Of a stretch of 64,000 nt of DNA, positions 1-9,605 are shown in pieces (position 1 is the first letter of the stretch; each line of letters starts with the position of its first letter). A program made the translations under genes and the position numbers. This DNA comes from SAR324 cluster bacterium. GTDB taxonomy: Bacteria; SAR324; NAC60-12. Where the stretch lies: contig JADGAV010000003.1 of NCBI GenBank assembly GCA_015231825.1, positions 117,524-181,523 on the forward strand. The letters are read 5' to 3'. The notes beneath the pieces are model-generated. The model worked only from the letters and a program-made list of their open reading frames with translations. It searched no databases and was not told where the DNA came from.

Positions 1-1
1 G

Positions 2-265
2 GATTCTCCTCCAGGCGTCAGAGCGAGGTTTGCCGATTATTTGCAACACTTGTCTGAATACGAAGGGAGGGTGAATGGAGTAGCCTTCAAGAAATTGCAT
101 GGCTACGCAATGGAAGCAATCAGAGTCAAACATTCAAAAAACCTTCATTGTGTGATTATCCATGTACAAATTGGTGAAACAATTACTGTCCTGTACGGAT
201 TATCAAAGAAAGAAGGTAAACCAACTCTGGAGAAAGAATTAAAAATTGCTTATCATCAGAAATAG
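2..265 (+). CDS. Gp49/RelE-like type II toxin, C-terminal part (5' end outside window)
   Basis: The reading frame is open to the left edge, so the gene begins before the window; the TTG at 41 is not a convincing start. The visible 87 residues carry the pattern of the phage-derived Gp49/HigB-like branch of RelE/ParE toxins: a beta strand ending in an arginine (EAIRV), further hydrophobic strands, then a 'LYGLSKK..KPTLEKEL.IA' tail equivalent to the family's 'LhgF.KKt.ktP..Ei..A'. Such proteins are mRNA interferases or toxin-like regulators normally paired with an HTH antitoxin just downstream. Here no antitoxin follows: the opposite-strand PBP1C gene ends three bases after this stop. A partner, if any, would lie upstream, outside the window. 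The family call is by pattern only. Confidence 0.6.
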   Translation, partial: DSPPGVRARFADYLQHLSEYEGRVNGVAFKKLHGYAMEAIRVKHSKNLHCVIIHVQIGETITVLYGLSKKEGKPTLEKELKIAYHQK

Positions 266-268
266 ACA

Positions 269-2692
269 TCACTCAGAATAAACCGTAAATTTTGCCCGGC
301 TTGCACGGCCGAAATCATCGACAAGGACCAGTTCATGAGCACCGGGGATGGGTTTCCACAGGTAAGGGTCACCGGGGGGCGTGCTGGCTATTTTCCGGCC
401 ATTCAGATACCAGTCGAGGCGGTTGACTTCATTACTGACTGCAGCGGAGAAGGCGATTTTATCAAAACGGGCGTAAGGGGCACCGGGTTTGCCGTTCCAA
501 TGAATTGCATAGTTTTCCCCATGGATCGGTGTGTGCAGCAGCGGAGATTGACCTTCTAAGGTTTCCTGGGGGACACAGGCTTCCGCATAAGGAGGAAAAA
601 TCACTGCCGAACGACTTTGAGCCAGCCATCCGCCCGTCGCCTGCGGCCAAAGAACCGCCATGCTTCGCTGAATCGTGTGCTCCGGAATATTCTGCTGCCA
701 GATACATTCGGGACTGAGACGTTGACCGGAGATGCGGTTAGAAAGCAACTCGATGTGCATTTCACAAAATTCAGGTTTGCTGACTCCGGCAATCCACCAG
801 CTTGAAGTTTCTCCTGGACAATTTGCATTTGCCAGCCGGCCCGAAAGGCTGCACACAGATTGTGACACCACATCAGGGGGAGGTGATGGCCAGACAATTT
901 CCTTGTGACGATTGAGCAGGCGAAAAACCGCATAAAATAAAGGAGCAGCCGTACGCATTCCAGTCATGCCTTCCACCGGGTCTCCATTGAAATTTCCAAC
1001 CCAGACTCCAACCGTATATCGAGGATTGTACCCCACCGTCCAGGCGTCCCGCTGCCGACTCGAAGTGCCGGTCTTCCAGGCAACTGAAGGGATTCCTTCA
1101 AAAAAAAGTGAGGCATCACCATACCGGGGATGGGGCGCCTGCTTCAGAATTTCAGAAATGATGAAACTTGCTTCTGGAGTGAACCACTGCTGTTCTTCGA
1201 GGGAAGCAGGACGCAATGTATTTTCTTGCTCAGGAATTGTCAAATGAGCAGGGCGCAGTTTTCCATGCCGCGCCAATGCGGAATAGAGAACCGTCAATTC
1301 GTCCAGACGCATTTCTCCTCCCCCCAGCACCAGGCTTTGACCATAGTGGCTGCGACTGTAGGGAAGAGTGGACACACCGGCCCGCCACAGGCTGCTCAAC
1401 AAATCGTTTCGGAAGCCTAATCCCACATTGAGCGCGACCGCCGGAATGTTGAGAGAACGATGCAGGGCTTCATTGAAATGGGCAATGCCCAGGTCTTCCG
1501 GTTTAAAATTTTTAGGATGATAGCCTGGATACGCCACGGGTACATTGGCCAACAAGGTGTGGCTGTTGTATCTCCCGGATTCAAGAGCACGCGCATAAAT
1601 AAAGGGTTTGAGAGTTGAACCGGGAGAACGGGCGGCTCGTATCCCATCGACTTCCCCCGAGTGAGATTTGTCTGAAAAGTCCGGGGATCCCACATAGGCA
1701 AGCACCTGCGAATGAAAGTTGTCCAGCACAATCACGGATGCGTTGTGAATTCCTTTGCTGCGAAGCTCGCGCTGATATCCGGAAAGCAGAGACTCCACTC
1801 CCAGCTGCAGATCGAGATCGAGACTGGTGCGAATATGATTCCACTCTGAAGAACTTTTTGTGCTTTTCTGCACCAGTAGATTGGTATCTGATTCAACGCC
1901 GGTCGCTAAACGATTTATCAGATGCCTGGCATGACGAGGCAGTTGACTCAATTTTCCCGGGGCTTCACTGCATTCGATAAACCAGTGTTCATCTTCAGAA
2001 ATCTGTCCAGCAGCGCTGAGTCGTTTCAGCAAATGCCGGCAATGCTTTTGAGCGATCAAGGGAAAGCGATCGGGGCGGTAAGCGTTGGGAGATTTTGGAG
2101 TAATCGCAAGGGCAATTGCTTCCACCCAACTCAACTGTGACGGAGGTTTTTCAAAGTAGAGCCAGGAAGCCGCCCCCACTCCCTCGATGTTGCCGCCATA
2201 AGGTGCCAGGTTGAAATACCATTGCAGAATTTCATCTTTGGAAAGCGATGCTTCCAGCTGAATTGCCCGAAATGTTTGAAGCACCTTCCCCAAGATGGTA
2301 CCATAGCGCCGTTCTTTACCGAGAAGACGCGCCACCTGCATGCTCAAGGTCGAGGCACCCGAGACGATCTGTCCCGCCTGCAGGTTTTGCCCGACTGCCC
2401 GTGCAAGGGCCCGAAAATCGACGCCATGATGCTGATAGAACCGCTGGTCTTCAAAAGTCAGCAAGGCCTTCACCAGGAGCGGGGTGACATCCTCAAGACG
2501 GCTTTGAAAACGCCATTTTTCATCAGCACTGAGGCGTGCACCCAGTAATTGTCCATTCCGGTCATAATAGACCTTGGAAAAACTGACCTGCTCCAAAAGG
2601 CTTTGAATGGGAAATAGAAAATGGAGGCCTGCAAGAACACAAAGCATTGAAAAAAGGCTGGCTCCCGCGGCCAAAACCCGCTTGTATTTCAT
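269..2692 (-). CDS. pbpC: Penicillin-binding protein 1C
   Basis: 807-residue bifunctional peptidoglycan synthase. An N-terminal membrane anchor (about residues 8-30) is followed by a GT51 glycosyltransferase domain with EDQRFYQHHG (catalytic Glu81). The transpeptidase domain has SxxK at 359-362 (STLK), SxN at 413-415 (SLN) and KTG(T/S) at 540-544 (KTGTS), so both active sites look intact. The last ~120 residues match the C-terminal domain typical of PBP1C. Its ATG overlaps the stop of the upstream alpha-2-macroglobulin gene by 4 bases (ATGA), so the two are translationally coupled, as in the E. coli yfhM-pbpC pair. PBP1C is thought to act in wall repair together with the macroglobulin partner. 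Confidence 0.95.
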   Translation of the reverse strand: MKYKRVLAAGASLFSMLCVLAGLHFLFPIQSLLEQVSFSKVYYDRNGQLLGARLSADEKWRFQSRLEDVTPLLVKALLTFEDQRFYQHHGVDFRALARAVGQNLQAGQIVSGASTLSMQVARLLGKERRYGTILGKVLQTFRAIQLEASLSKDEILQWYFNLAPYGGNIEGVGAASWLYFEKPPSQLSWVEAIALAITPKSPNAYRPDRFPLIAQKHCRHLLKRLSAAGQISEDEHWFIECSEAPGKLSQLPRHARHLINRLATGVESDTNLLVQKSTKSSSEWNHIRTSLDLDLQLGVESLLSGYQRELRSKGIHNASVIVLDNFHSQVLAYVGSPDFSDKSHSGEVDGIRAARSPGSTLKPFIYARALESGRYNSHTLLANVPVAYPGYHPKNFKPEDLGIAHFNEALHRSLNIPAVALNVGLGFRNDLLSSLWRAGVSTLPYSRSHYGQSLVLGGGEMRLDELTVLYSALARHGKLRPAHLTIPEQENTLRPASLEEQQWFTPEASFIISEILKQAPHPRYGDASLFFEGIPSVAWKTGTSSRQRDAWTVGYNPRYTVGVWVGNFNGDPVEGMTGMRTAAPLFYAVFRLLNRHKEIVWPSPPPDVVSQSVCSLSGRLANANCPGETSSWWIAGVSKPEFCEMHIELLSNRISGQRLSPECIWQQNIPEHTIQRSMAVLWPQATGGWLAQSRSAVIFPPYAEACVPQETLEGQSPLLHTPIHGENYAIHWNGKPGAPYARFDKIAFSAAVSNEVNRLDWYLNGRKIASTPPGDPYLWKPIPGAHELVLVDDFGRASRAKFTVYSE

Positions 2693-5600
2693 TGCGCCTT
2701 TGGTGGAGTGACCGTGATGGAATTCCCTTCTGCACGAAAGGCATTGATCTCCGGAATATACATTGCTTCTGCCTGATAGGGCATCAGTCGAAAAACCCCC
2801 TGTGAAACAGCGCGAACCGAATAGACTGCCGTTTCGAAGTTTCTGCTCAATTTTCCAAATACAGCAACTTTATCATCACCCGTGTCGAAATGATTTATTT
2901 CCATGCGCTTCAATCCGAGCACCTGTGGGGGCAGGGTTGGTAAATCTCCCTGTCCCGACAAGCGCGGATTATCCACCTCAAATCCGGCAGGCAGCCAATC
3001 TTCAATAAGCACATTGCTCAAGCCCTTCAACGCCGAAATTCTGTGTCTCGCCGTGATCACCACAAAAAGTCGGGATCCCTGGGTTACCGAAAAAGGCACT
3101 TGCAGCAGTTGCCCTTCTTCTGTGAAATAGTGCCTTTGCAGTTCAATCTGATTTTCGTGGCTGCTTTTTCCAGTTTCTGCAGGAAAACCCCGAAAAATGA
3201 TGCTCCCAAATACGTTTCGGTCGCTTGAGGAATTAAGAAGATTGAAAGGGATACCGCCATCCTGTTCCAGATTCCCGTATGCCTGGTTCTGACCGGCCAT
3301 GGTGCTCAATGGATGTATGCGGCCCCAGGGAGTTTTCACCGTGACCCTGCTTTCTTGACTTGCTTCCGGAAAAAGCGCATTCATGGCCATCAGAGTCCAG
3401 GCCAGCGTGTGCGTGGAGAGATACCGTCTGGATTTGAGCTGGTCCAGAAACACCAGACCGAGCGGAACCGCTTCCGCCTTTCCGGCAATGGCCTGAGAAA
3501 ACAACTTGAGGGCAAATCCTCCTTCTGCAGAAAGAAAATGATGGTTCCGCCACCACAACTGGCGAGGCGTTCTCAAGTCGTATGTCGGCAAGCCGTTCAA
3601 TGCGGATGAAGGCAGTGTGTATCCGGCACGAATTACCGCTCCTTCCGTCAATGCCCGCGCAACACCCATCGAAATAAATCGTTTTGAATTGTTTCTCTTT
3701 CTCAGTCCGATCAGCAGACTTTGCAGATCGGATTTCGTGACCTGTCCGTTGAGTGCTAAAACAAAAGTGGAGTAAGCGGCAGCATCCGGGCGAATCTTTC
3801 CTGGAAACCTTGTCTGCATCTTCAGCTTTTTGAGTGCCTTCTGTACCATCTTCTTCGGGACCGCATGGCTGTGCTTTTGAGCTTCCCTGAGAAAATGAGT
3901 GACATAGGCATTGATCCAGGGATATTGATCATCGCCTCCCTCCCAATAAGCAAACCCGCCATCGGCCATCTGCATACTTTCCAGTTTTTTAATCCCGTCT
4001 TTGATGTATTGGTCAATTTTTCCTGTCTGCCGGTCTCCCAGATATTCTTCCAAGGCTGCATCTCCCAGTGTCGGGCGCAAAAGAAGCATTGCCATTAGCC
4101 GGGAGGCAGTTTGTTCGGCACAGCCATAAGGATATGAAACCAGCTGTTTCAGATGCTCTCCCAACTTGATCATCGGCGATGCAGAAAGCATCACTTCCCA
4201 CTGCCCGCTTCCCGGTAAAAATTCAGCTTGCTCAGGAATAAAAAAGTCTGATGAATCGCCGGGTTTAAGAAGAAAAGTTTCGGTAAAATGCTGGGGGGTA
4301 CTCACCGGTCTAACAGCCAGCCGGGTTGTTCTTCGCCGGAATTCTCCATCCTCGTTTTTTGCAAAAAATTTCACTACGCCAAGCCCGGGAGAGCCCATTG
4401 CGGCAAGTTCCCAATGCAGTCCAAGCGATTGCCGGGCCGGAACGACCGGAGTGCGCACGGAGTTTTTATCAGCCAAACGCAAAGGCCCCTCCAGTTCCAA
4501 ACGGATTTCCATCTGCTGGGCCCGATCTGAATTGTTGAAAACTTCTGCAACTGCCCTGCTTCGGTCCTCGGCTCCCAGGACCCTCGGCAATGAAGTGAGC
4601 AGGTCCACCGGAGCCAAAACAGGAATCCTGCTTTCAGCATAACCGGACCGGCGGGACTGCCATCCCGCCACCATCACCCGGACTCTTCCGGTATAATCGT
4701 TGACAGGCACCTGCAGCATCAATTTTCCTTCCGCATCCGTTTTCACAACACCACTCCACCAGGCCATCGCCTGGATCCGTTTGACCTGCTTGAGCAAATC
4801 CAAAAGATTTTCACCGGCACCAAAGGCACTTTCGCCGCGGTGCAGGGAATAGGGCACCACCAATCCCATCGTATCAAACCATTGGTTGAGATAGGCAGGC
4901 TGTCGGTGCAGACCGGTATAGGGATTCGGCGATTTGAAGTCGATTAAGTTCAAAATTCCTTCATCTGTCACAGATACCGTCAGCCATGTTTCTTCTTTCA
5001 AAGGAAGTCCCTGTTCGTCAAGCGCCTGAATTGAAAGAGGAAAGGAACTTTCTGGTCGAACTTCCTGTGGATGACTCAATGCAAAATCAAGAAATTCCCG
5101 GGGATCGTCCGCCTGCACAGCAAGCATTCCCAAAGCGCGGTAGGGAGTTTCCCTTTTAGCCGGGAAACCTCTTCCAGACAGATCGGGTTTTGCAAGGGTA
5201 CGCAGCAATACTCCGTTCAATCGAAACCAGGGGACATGTTTTTCTGTGATTTTAACGGCATACTCGGCTTTTCGATCAAGCACTTTCAATTTTTCCTGGA
5301 GAAAAGCAGCCCTGTCGTTTTCCTGGGAAATAAGCAATTCTCCATCAAACGGAGTAGTGATCAGAATATGTGCGATGTCGCCAACTTTGTACTTTTTCTG
5401 ATCGGCAGTGAAGGTAATTTTTTGGGAAAGAGATGTGCTCAAACCAGAATCTTCCCTCCACCAACCATTGCTGAACGCCACCCGTGAGGATACTTCACTG
5501 CCTGAAACGGTGACCCGCAGTTCCCAGTCGCAGCAGGCTGGCGGCGTGACGTTGAACAGAAGTGGCTGAGACTGGGAGATCACCGTTTTGCTGGTCGTCA

Positions 5601-7593
5601 AAATTCGGGTCAATTGCGAATCCACGACTTCCTCGTCGCTGTTGTGAAAATAATACCATCCCCAATAGTCCTTTTCCCACAGTTCCACAGTCAGCTTCAC
5701 CCCGGGTACTGTTTTTCCTGTTCTTGGATCAAGCGCTACAATTTGAAAAGGCGCGGCCTTGCCGGTTTCCAGATTACCTTCAAACAACGCTTTGATTCCT
5801 GGATAAACCGGATGAAAAAAGGCGGGAATCGATCGGTCAATATCAATGGAACGCCCTCCTTCCTCAAAAACAGTCCCAAGCACCCGAAGCTTTCCGACTC
5901 CAGGCAGTTTTTTCATTACTTCTTCTTGAGCGAGCTTGTTGTCATCCAGACATTGCCAGGTTCCTTTGCCATTTTTATCCAGATGAAGCGATTCTTTTTG
6001 GGCAAAAGTCACTGCAGGAAAGACTTTGAGCCCGTCTTCGAAAACAAAATCTTCCATCCCGGGAGCTTCGAGTTTCCCCGGTTCCAGGAGGCATTGAAAC
6101 CGCCATTGTTTTCCGGAAGCCGGGGCACCGAATAGAAACCGGGAGTTGACTGTCCCTGTGATCGGCTCGTTGAGCGGCCATTTTCCTTCCCAGAACTGAA
6201 CTGAATCATCAAATACCAGTTCCCCTTCAATGCTCGGCGGAATGATTTGTTCGACAGAGAATTTGCCTGTGCCAAGCATTTTCCCCTGATGCAGTATCTC
6301 CGCACGATAGCGTCCGGTTTGTGCATCATGAGGAACCTGCCAGCTCCAATCCATTCCCCCGTTCTGCTGTTCAAATCCCTTCAATGTGGTGTGGGTGATC
6401 TTGCCGTTGGGGCCATAAAGCGTCAGATCAGCAGAAACATTGTCTTCCGGCAGGTTTTGCTGCCAATCCCGGAGAAGGATGGCCAGATGCACAGTATCCC
6501 CCAGACGGTACAAGCCGCGATTGCTGTATACAAAAGCCTGGAGGGGCGTTTTGCTTTGATCCACTCCGCCGACCGGGAAACTGCTCAGCGGAATTGAGCC
6601 GTCCTGAAGAAAAATCTCCACCGAATCCTCTCCCACCCTTGCTTCTATCCGATGGAGTGATTTGTTCAGAGCATTTTGTTTTGTTTTATCCCAGAAATAT
6701 TCAAAACGTCCTTCTTCATCCGTTTCAATTGCGCCTGAAATTTCGCCGTTGAGCTGCTTCAGAAGGATTTTCGAGGGAGCAGGTATCGCCGTCGCAAGCC
6801 GGACCGTTTGTCCCCAAATTTTTGAAGGATTCTGACGCACAAACAAGCCGATATCGGTGAACTGTACGATTTTGATTTGTTCGTTGTTCCTCACAATAGC
6901 CAGCCATTCTCCGGCCTTGGCATAAGGGCCCAAATCAATGGAAGCGTGGGCCCAATCCCTGCTTTTTTTAAACCGGCTATTGAGACGGAAGCGTTTGCTC
7001 GGATAAGATTTCAGGTACCGTAAATAATCAATATCGCTGGAGGTAAGTTGGTTTTCTCCATTGCTCTGCAGACTGGAAACACGCAGATTTTCGGTTTGAG
7101 AAAATAAAAACCGATTTTCAGCGTTGATCCGGTAAATTGTCCAATCCACTTTCTCCAGTTGACGGTAACGAAAACGCAGCCTGGGATTCAATTTCGAAAA
7201 ATAAAGTCCGCTGGAAAGAAACTCCAGAGCTGGAGGGAAGGGTGGTGTTTTGATCTCCATCTCAGATTTTCCGGAGATATTGCAGATCCTGCCATCTACA
7301 GTCAGTTCATAGCTCTGCTCCTGATCAAATTTTCCTCTAACCTGAACAAAGCGTCCATAAGAATGATTGGCAGCATAACTCTCGACTCCTTTCATTTGCA
7401 CATACCTCGTCACATTTCCTCGCTGCACCTTGTCCCATTCACAATCTTTCAATTCCACCTGGAGGAAAAATTGCTGGTTTCCAGAGTCAAACCGAAATTT
7501 GGGAGACATGCTCCAGTTGCTCCAGACGGAGGGAGTAAAAAACAGGAGGGAGAATCCCAAGATGAACATCATCAATCCATTCTTCTTTCTCAT
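2689..7593 (-). CDS. yfhM: Bacterial alpha-2-macroglobulin (YfhM-type protease trap)
   Basis: 1634-residue secreted protein. The N-terminus (residues 1-25) is a classical signal peptide ending near SVWS-N. There is no lipobox cysteine, unlike E. coli YfhM, which is an outer-membrane lipoprotein, so this version may be soluble in the periplasm. MG-type beta domains occupy the first ~1000 residues (for example 'GLYRLGDTVHLAILLRD', an MG2-type segment). The thioester motif YGCAEQ lies at about residue 1155, with Cys and Gln both present, so covalent trapping should work. A helical TED domain follows (QMADGGFAYW). The start is supported by GGAG 8 bases upstream. It is co-transcribed with pbpC; family members trap invading proteases after wall or outer-membrane breach. 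Confidence 0.93.
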   Translation of the reverse strand: MRKKNGLMMFILGFSLLFFTPSVWSNWSMSPKFRFDSGNQQFFLQVELKDCEWDKVQRGNVTRYVQMKGVESYAANHSYGRFVQVRGKFDQEQSYELTVDGRICNISGKSEMEIKTPPFPPALEFLSSGLYFSKLNPRLRFRYRQLEKVDWTIYRINAENRFLFSQTENLRVSSLQSNGENQLTSSDIDYLRYLKSYPSKRFRLNSRFKKSRDWAHASIDLGPYAKAGEWLAIVRNNEQIKIVQFTDIGLFVRQNPSKIWGQTVRLATAIPAPSKILLKQLNGEISGAIETDEEGRFEYFWDKTKQNALNKSLHRIEARVGEDSVEIFLQDGSIPLSSFPVGGVDQSKTPLQAFVYSNRGLYRLGDTVHLAILLRDWQQNLPEDNVSADLTLYGPNGKITHTTLKGFEQQNGGMDWSWQVPHDAQTGRYRAEILHQGKMLGTGKFSVEQIIPPSIEGELVFDDSVQFWEGKWPLNEPITGTVNSRFLFGAPASGKQWRFQCLLEPGKLEAPGMEDFVFEDGLKVFPAVTFAQKESLHLDKNGKGTWQCLDDNKLAQEEVMKKLPGVGKLRVLGTVFEEGGRSIDIDRSIPAFFHPVYPGIKALFEGNLETGKAAPFQIVALDPRTGKTVPGVKLTVELWEKDYWGWYYFHNSDEEVVDSQLTRILTTSKTVISQSQPLLFNVTPPACCDWELRVTVSGSEVSSRVAFSNGWWREDSGLSTSLSQKITFTADQKKYKVGDIAHILITTPFDGELLISQENDRAAFLQEKLKVLDRKAEYAVKITEKHVPWFRLNGVLLRTLAKPDLSGRGFPAKRETPYRALGMLAVQADDPREFLDFALSHPQEVRPESSFPLSIQALDEQGLPLKEETWLTVSVTDEGILNLIDFKSPNPYTGLHRQPAYLNQWFDTMGLVVPYSLHRGESAFGAGENLLDLLKQVKRIQAMAWWSGVVKTDAEGKLMLQVPVNDYTGRVRVMVAGWQSRRSGYAESRIPVLAPVDLLTSLPRVLGAEDRSRAVAEVFNNSDRAQQMEIRLELEGPLRLADKNSVRTPVVPARQSLGLHWELAAMGSPGLGVVKFFAKNEDGEFRRRTTRLAVRPVSTPQHFTETFLLKPGDSSDFFIPEQAEFLPGSGQWEVMLSASPMIKLGEHLKQLVSYPYGCAEQTASRLMAMLLLRPTLGDAALEEYLGDRQTGKIDQYIKDGIKKLESMQMADGGFAYWEGGDDQYPWINAYVTHFLREAQKHSHAVPKKMVQKALKKLKMQTRFPGKIRPDAAAYSTFVLALNGQVTKSDLQSLLIGLRKRNNSKRFISMGVARALTEGAVIRAGYTLPSSALNGLPTYDLRTPRQLWWRNHHFLSAEGGFALKLFSQAIAGKAEAVPLGLVFLDQLKSRRYLSTHTLAWTLMAMNALFPEASQESRVTVKTPWGRIHPLSTMAGQNQAYGNLEQDGGIPFNLLNSSSDRNVFGSIIFRGFPAETGKSSHENQIELQRHYFTEEGQLLQVPFSVTQGSRLFVVITARHRISALKGLSNVLIEDWLPAGFEVDNPRLSGQGDLPTLPPQVLGLKRMEINHFDTGDDKVAVFGKLSRNFETAVYSVRAVSQGVFRLMPYQAEAMYIPEINAFRAEGNSITVTPPKAQ

Positions 7594-8018
7594 AGCTGTC
7601 TCCTTTTTTTAATGCTGCTGCAGAAACGAGGGACCAAAACCAATAGGAAAAACCCGTTAATTTCTGTGGGCAAAATCAGTGAAAAAAGCGGGTATCCACA
7701 TTCAGTTATTTGTATTTACACCAATTCCGGACTTATAGTGATGAATGGGCCATATTTCTGAACCAGGAATCAGAGAATGTCCGCGAAGGTTCAGAACAAT
7801 GCTCCGTGGAAGTTCCAGCCTAGAGGGAATAAGACGATTTTTCAATGCGAAAGGGGACGGGGAGAAAAATCCGGGATTGGGAGTTTGGAAAAGATCTGCG
7901 TGGGGATGGACCATAGGAACATGGATCTGTTCCTATGGTCCTGAATCGGAAATTTTTTTGAATACGCAAAAGTCGTTCAATTATTTCCGGACTCGGAATT
8001 AATTTGTTTGTGTGATTA
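7594..8018. other. 425-bp intergenic region upstream of the macroglobulin operon
   Basis: No convincing gene is seen here. Short open frames on both strands lack a ribosome-binding site and family-like composition. The region should hold the promoter of the minus-strand macroglobulin/pbpC operon, but I see no clear -35/-10 pair. The only strong structure is the inverted repeat at 7908-7941, listed separately. Confidence 0.6.
7908..7941. repeat. Perfect 14-bp inverted repeat, possible terminator or operator
   Basis: GGACCATAGGAACA (7908-7921) and TGTTCCTATGGTCC (7928-7941) are perfect complements separated by a 6-base loop. The stem is long and stable. There is no immediate T-run on the minus strand, where transcription of the upstream lipoprotein gene would arrive; on plus, a T7 tract begins about 10 bases after the stem. 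It could terminate the lipoprotein transcript without a canonical U-tract, or act as a protein-binding or RNA-processing site. Confidence 0.5.
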
Positions 8019-8510
8019 TTACTCTTCGTGACGCAAAGTCGCTCGAACTAAACCCGCTGGATGACCATCGGAATGGACATTGACATAGAGGGAAACATCT
8101 TCATCTTTGAGTTGATTAACAATAATATCTTTCACTGAAACAGTGCCGACCGCTTCATTGTCTTCATCAAAACTGATCCCGTCTCCATCGACGAGAGTAA
8201 CCAATACACCCCCGGTTTCATCAGGTTCTCCGATATGAATATGGGCAGTGGTCAAAGAATCGTCTGCGGGAACATTATAAATCTTCAAATTAAAAGTGAC
8301 ATTATTTTTTGCTAACACAATATTGGCAGTGCCGGTGACATATTTTTCAGAAGTCTCAGGAACTTCATTTTTACTCGATAATTCCACCTTATCAAAATAC
8401 AAGGTCCCCTCAGAGTCATATCGATCATGGTCTTCAGAGCAGGCTGTAAAAATCAAAGCGCCAAAGATGATCAGTCCCGTGGTTATTAAAAAAGTTTTCA
8501 TGCTTTGCAT
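8019..8510 (-). CDS. CHRD-domain lipoprotein
   Basis: 163 residues. A lipoprotein signal sequence ends in IFTAC, giving Cys24 as the lipidated residue, and an acidic linker (SEDHDRYDSE) follows. The rest matches the CHRD domain, named after chordin: an N-terminal 'ELSSKNEVPETSE', a central 'AHIHIGEPDETG' and a terminal 'YVNVHSDGHPAGLVRATL'. CHRD proteins in bacteria are cell-surface proteins of unknown biochemical role. The start at 8510 is preferred because AGGAG lies 7 bases upstream; an internal ATG at codon 4 would still keep the lipobox. It stands alone, with AT-rich spacers on both sides. Confidence 0.85.
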   Translation of the reverse strand: MQSMKTFLITTGLIIFGALIFTACSEDHDRYDSEGTLYFDKVELSSKNEVPETSEKYVTGTANIVLAKNNVTFNLKIYNVPADDSLTTAHIHIGEPDETGGVLVTLVDGDGISFDEDNEAVGTVSVKDIIVNQLKDEDVSLYVNVHSDGHPAGLVRATLRHEE

Positions 8511-8834
8511 ATGTTTTCTCCTTTGTTTGTTTTAATTTATCCAATCTGCGTGAACTGAATAGTTTCTTCAGAAAACTATTCTCCTACCAATACAACATCG
8601 AACCTGTTTCCGTCAAATCAAGACTGCCAAAAATATTCGTATTCGATCTCACTTCTATGATTGATTTTAACTGATACCCCCATTGGAATATCCCATTATA
8701 AAAAAATTAACAAACACAAATTTAAGATTCGTTCAAAAAACTAGCAAGTCCTACAACTTCATCGCCGTCATTGTCAATAAAGAAATGCACGAAACTCGCG
8801 TCATTTAAAGCATTTTTCCAACTTTATAATATTT
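8511..8834. other. 324-bp AT-rich intergenic region
   Basis: No gene-like open frame, tRNA or strong hairpin is visible. It lies upstream of the minus-strand CHRD lipoprotein and downstream of the minus-strand YkgJ-type gene, so it should contain a promoter for the former. I could not choose a -35/-10 pair with confidence. Confidence 0.5.
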
Positions 8835-9605
8835 TTACTCCTCAAATTGATCGGGGGAAAAGAGTTTTTTCAGTTTTTCTGCTTCGAGTTGTTTGAACTG
8901 CACCAAAACCTCTGAAGAGCTTTGTTGAAGATTGATATGTCCTTTTCCTTTCCGGATCTGTTCCTGAGCAATCATCAGAAGTCCTGCCCGAATCGGCATT
9001 TCCTGCCAGGCCTGCTGCACCAGTCTGACGGTGGTCTCCAGGCCGGTGTCCTCCTCAACATCAAGACGACAAACTTTGGTAGCCAGCAAGCCTCGGCATC
9101 CCATCGGCCTCACGGGATAGATTCCGCAATTGCCCTTGCTCCGATCCAGAAAAGGGCAGGGGCGATGCTGATGCTTTGTAAAATCCGGAGTCTCCTCCAC
9201 CTGATGATAGAGCTCGGCCCGCACTGCAGCAGGCATGGCCTGTCTGACGTAACGTACAATTTCCTCAAATTCCAATCCGGTCGCATCCATTTCTGCATAA
9301 TAGCAGCAGGCATCACATCCTGAATGACAGGCGGAGTTTAATCCCATTTCCGCCAACTTTTCTTTTGCTTTTTGAGCGACATTTTCACAATACGAATGGC
9401 CAAGCGCCAAAAGCCGATTCTGGTGGGGAAAATCTGCTGCATCCACAACTTTGGCCTGACCCTGAAAGCGGGCGAGAAATTTCCTGGCCGCAACACGATT
9501 GGAGGATCCCTGAGAAGAACGATTCAGGTCCTGTTTCTGAATTGCTATGCTCCCCTCCATCATCTCAAATCGAAAGAGGGATTTCCTATGAGTTTTTTTG
9601 GCCAT
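8835..9605 (-). CDS. YkgJ-family zinc/iron-chelating cysteine-cluster protein
   Basis: 256 residues, apparently cytoplasmic. Eight cysteines in the pattern of the YkgJ (CxxCxxCC) family are visible: C93, C97, C100 and C101 (CHSGCDACC), then C150, C160, C170 and C179 (CPFL, NCGIYPVRPMGC, KVC). This cluster is believed to bind zinc or an iron-sulfur centre; the function is unknown. Its ATG overlaps the TAA of the upstream phosphoesterase by one base (TAATG), with GGAG 8 bases upstream, so the two genes are co-translated. Confidence 0.85.
   Translation of the reverse strand: MAKKTHRKSLFRFEMMEGSIAIQKQDLNRSSQGSSNRVAARKFLARFQGQAKVVDAADFPHQNRLLALGHSYCENVAQKAKEKLAEMGLNSACHSGCDACCYYAEMDATGLEFEEIVRYVRQAMPAAVRAELYHQVEETPDFTKHQHRPCPFLDRSKGNCGIYPVRPMGCRGLLATKVCRLDVEEDTGLETTVRLVQQAWQEMPIRAGLLMIAQEQIRKGKGHINLQQSSSEVLVQFKQLEAEKLKKLFSPDQFEE

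Noticed and set aside
5614..6135. 173-codon open frame on plus, antisense to the macroglobulin gene
   Set aside because: Explained as a shadow of a long real gene; no ribosome-binding site or family pattern.
7745..8002. 85-codon open frame on plus in the gap upstream of the macroglobulin operon
   Set aside because: No ribosome-binding site or recognisable pattern; it runs through the perfect inverted repeat at 7908-7941.
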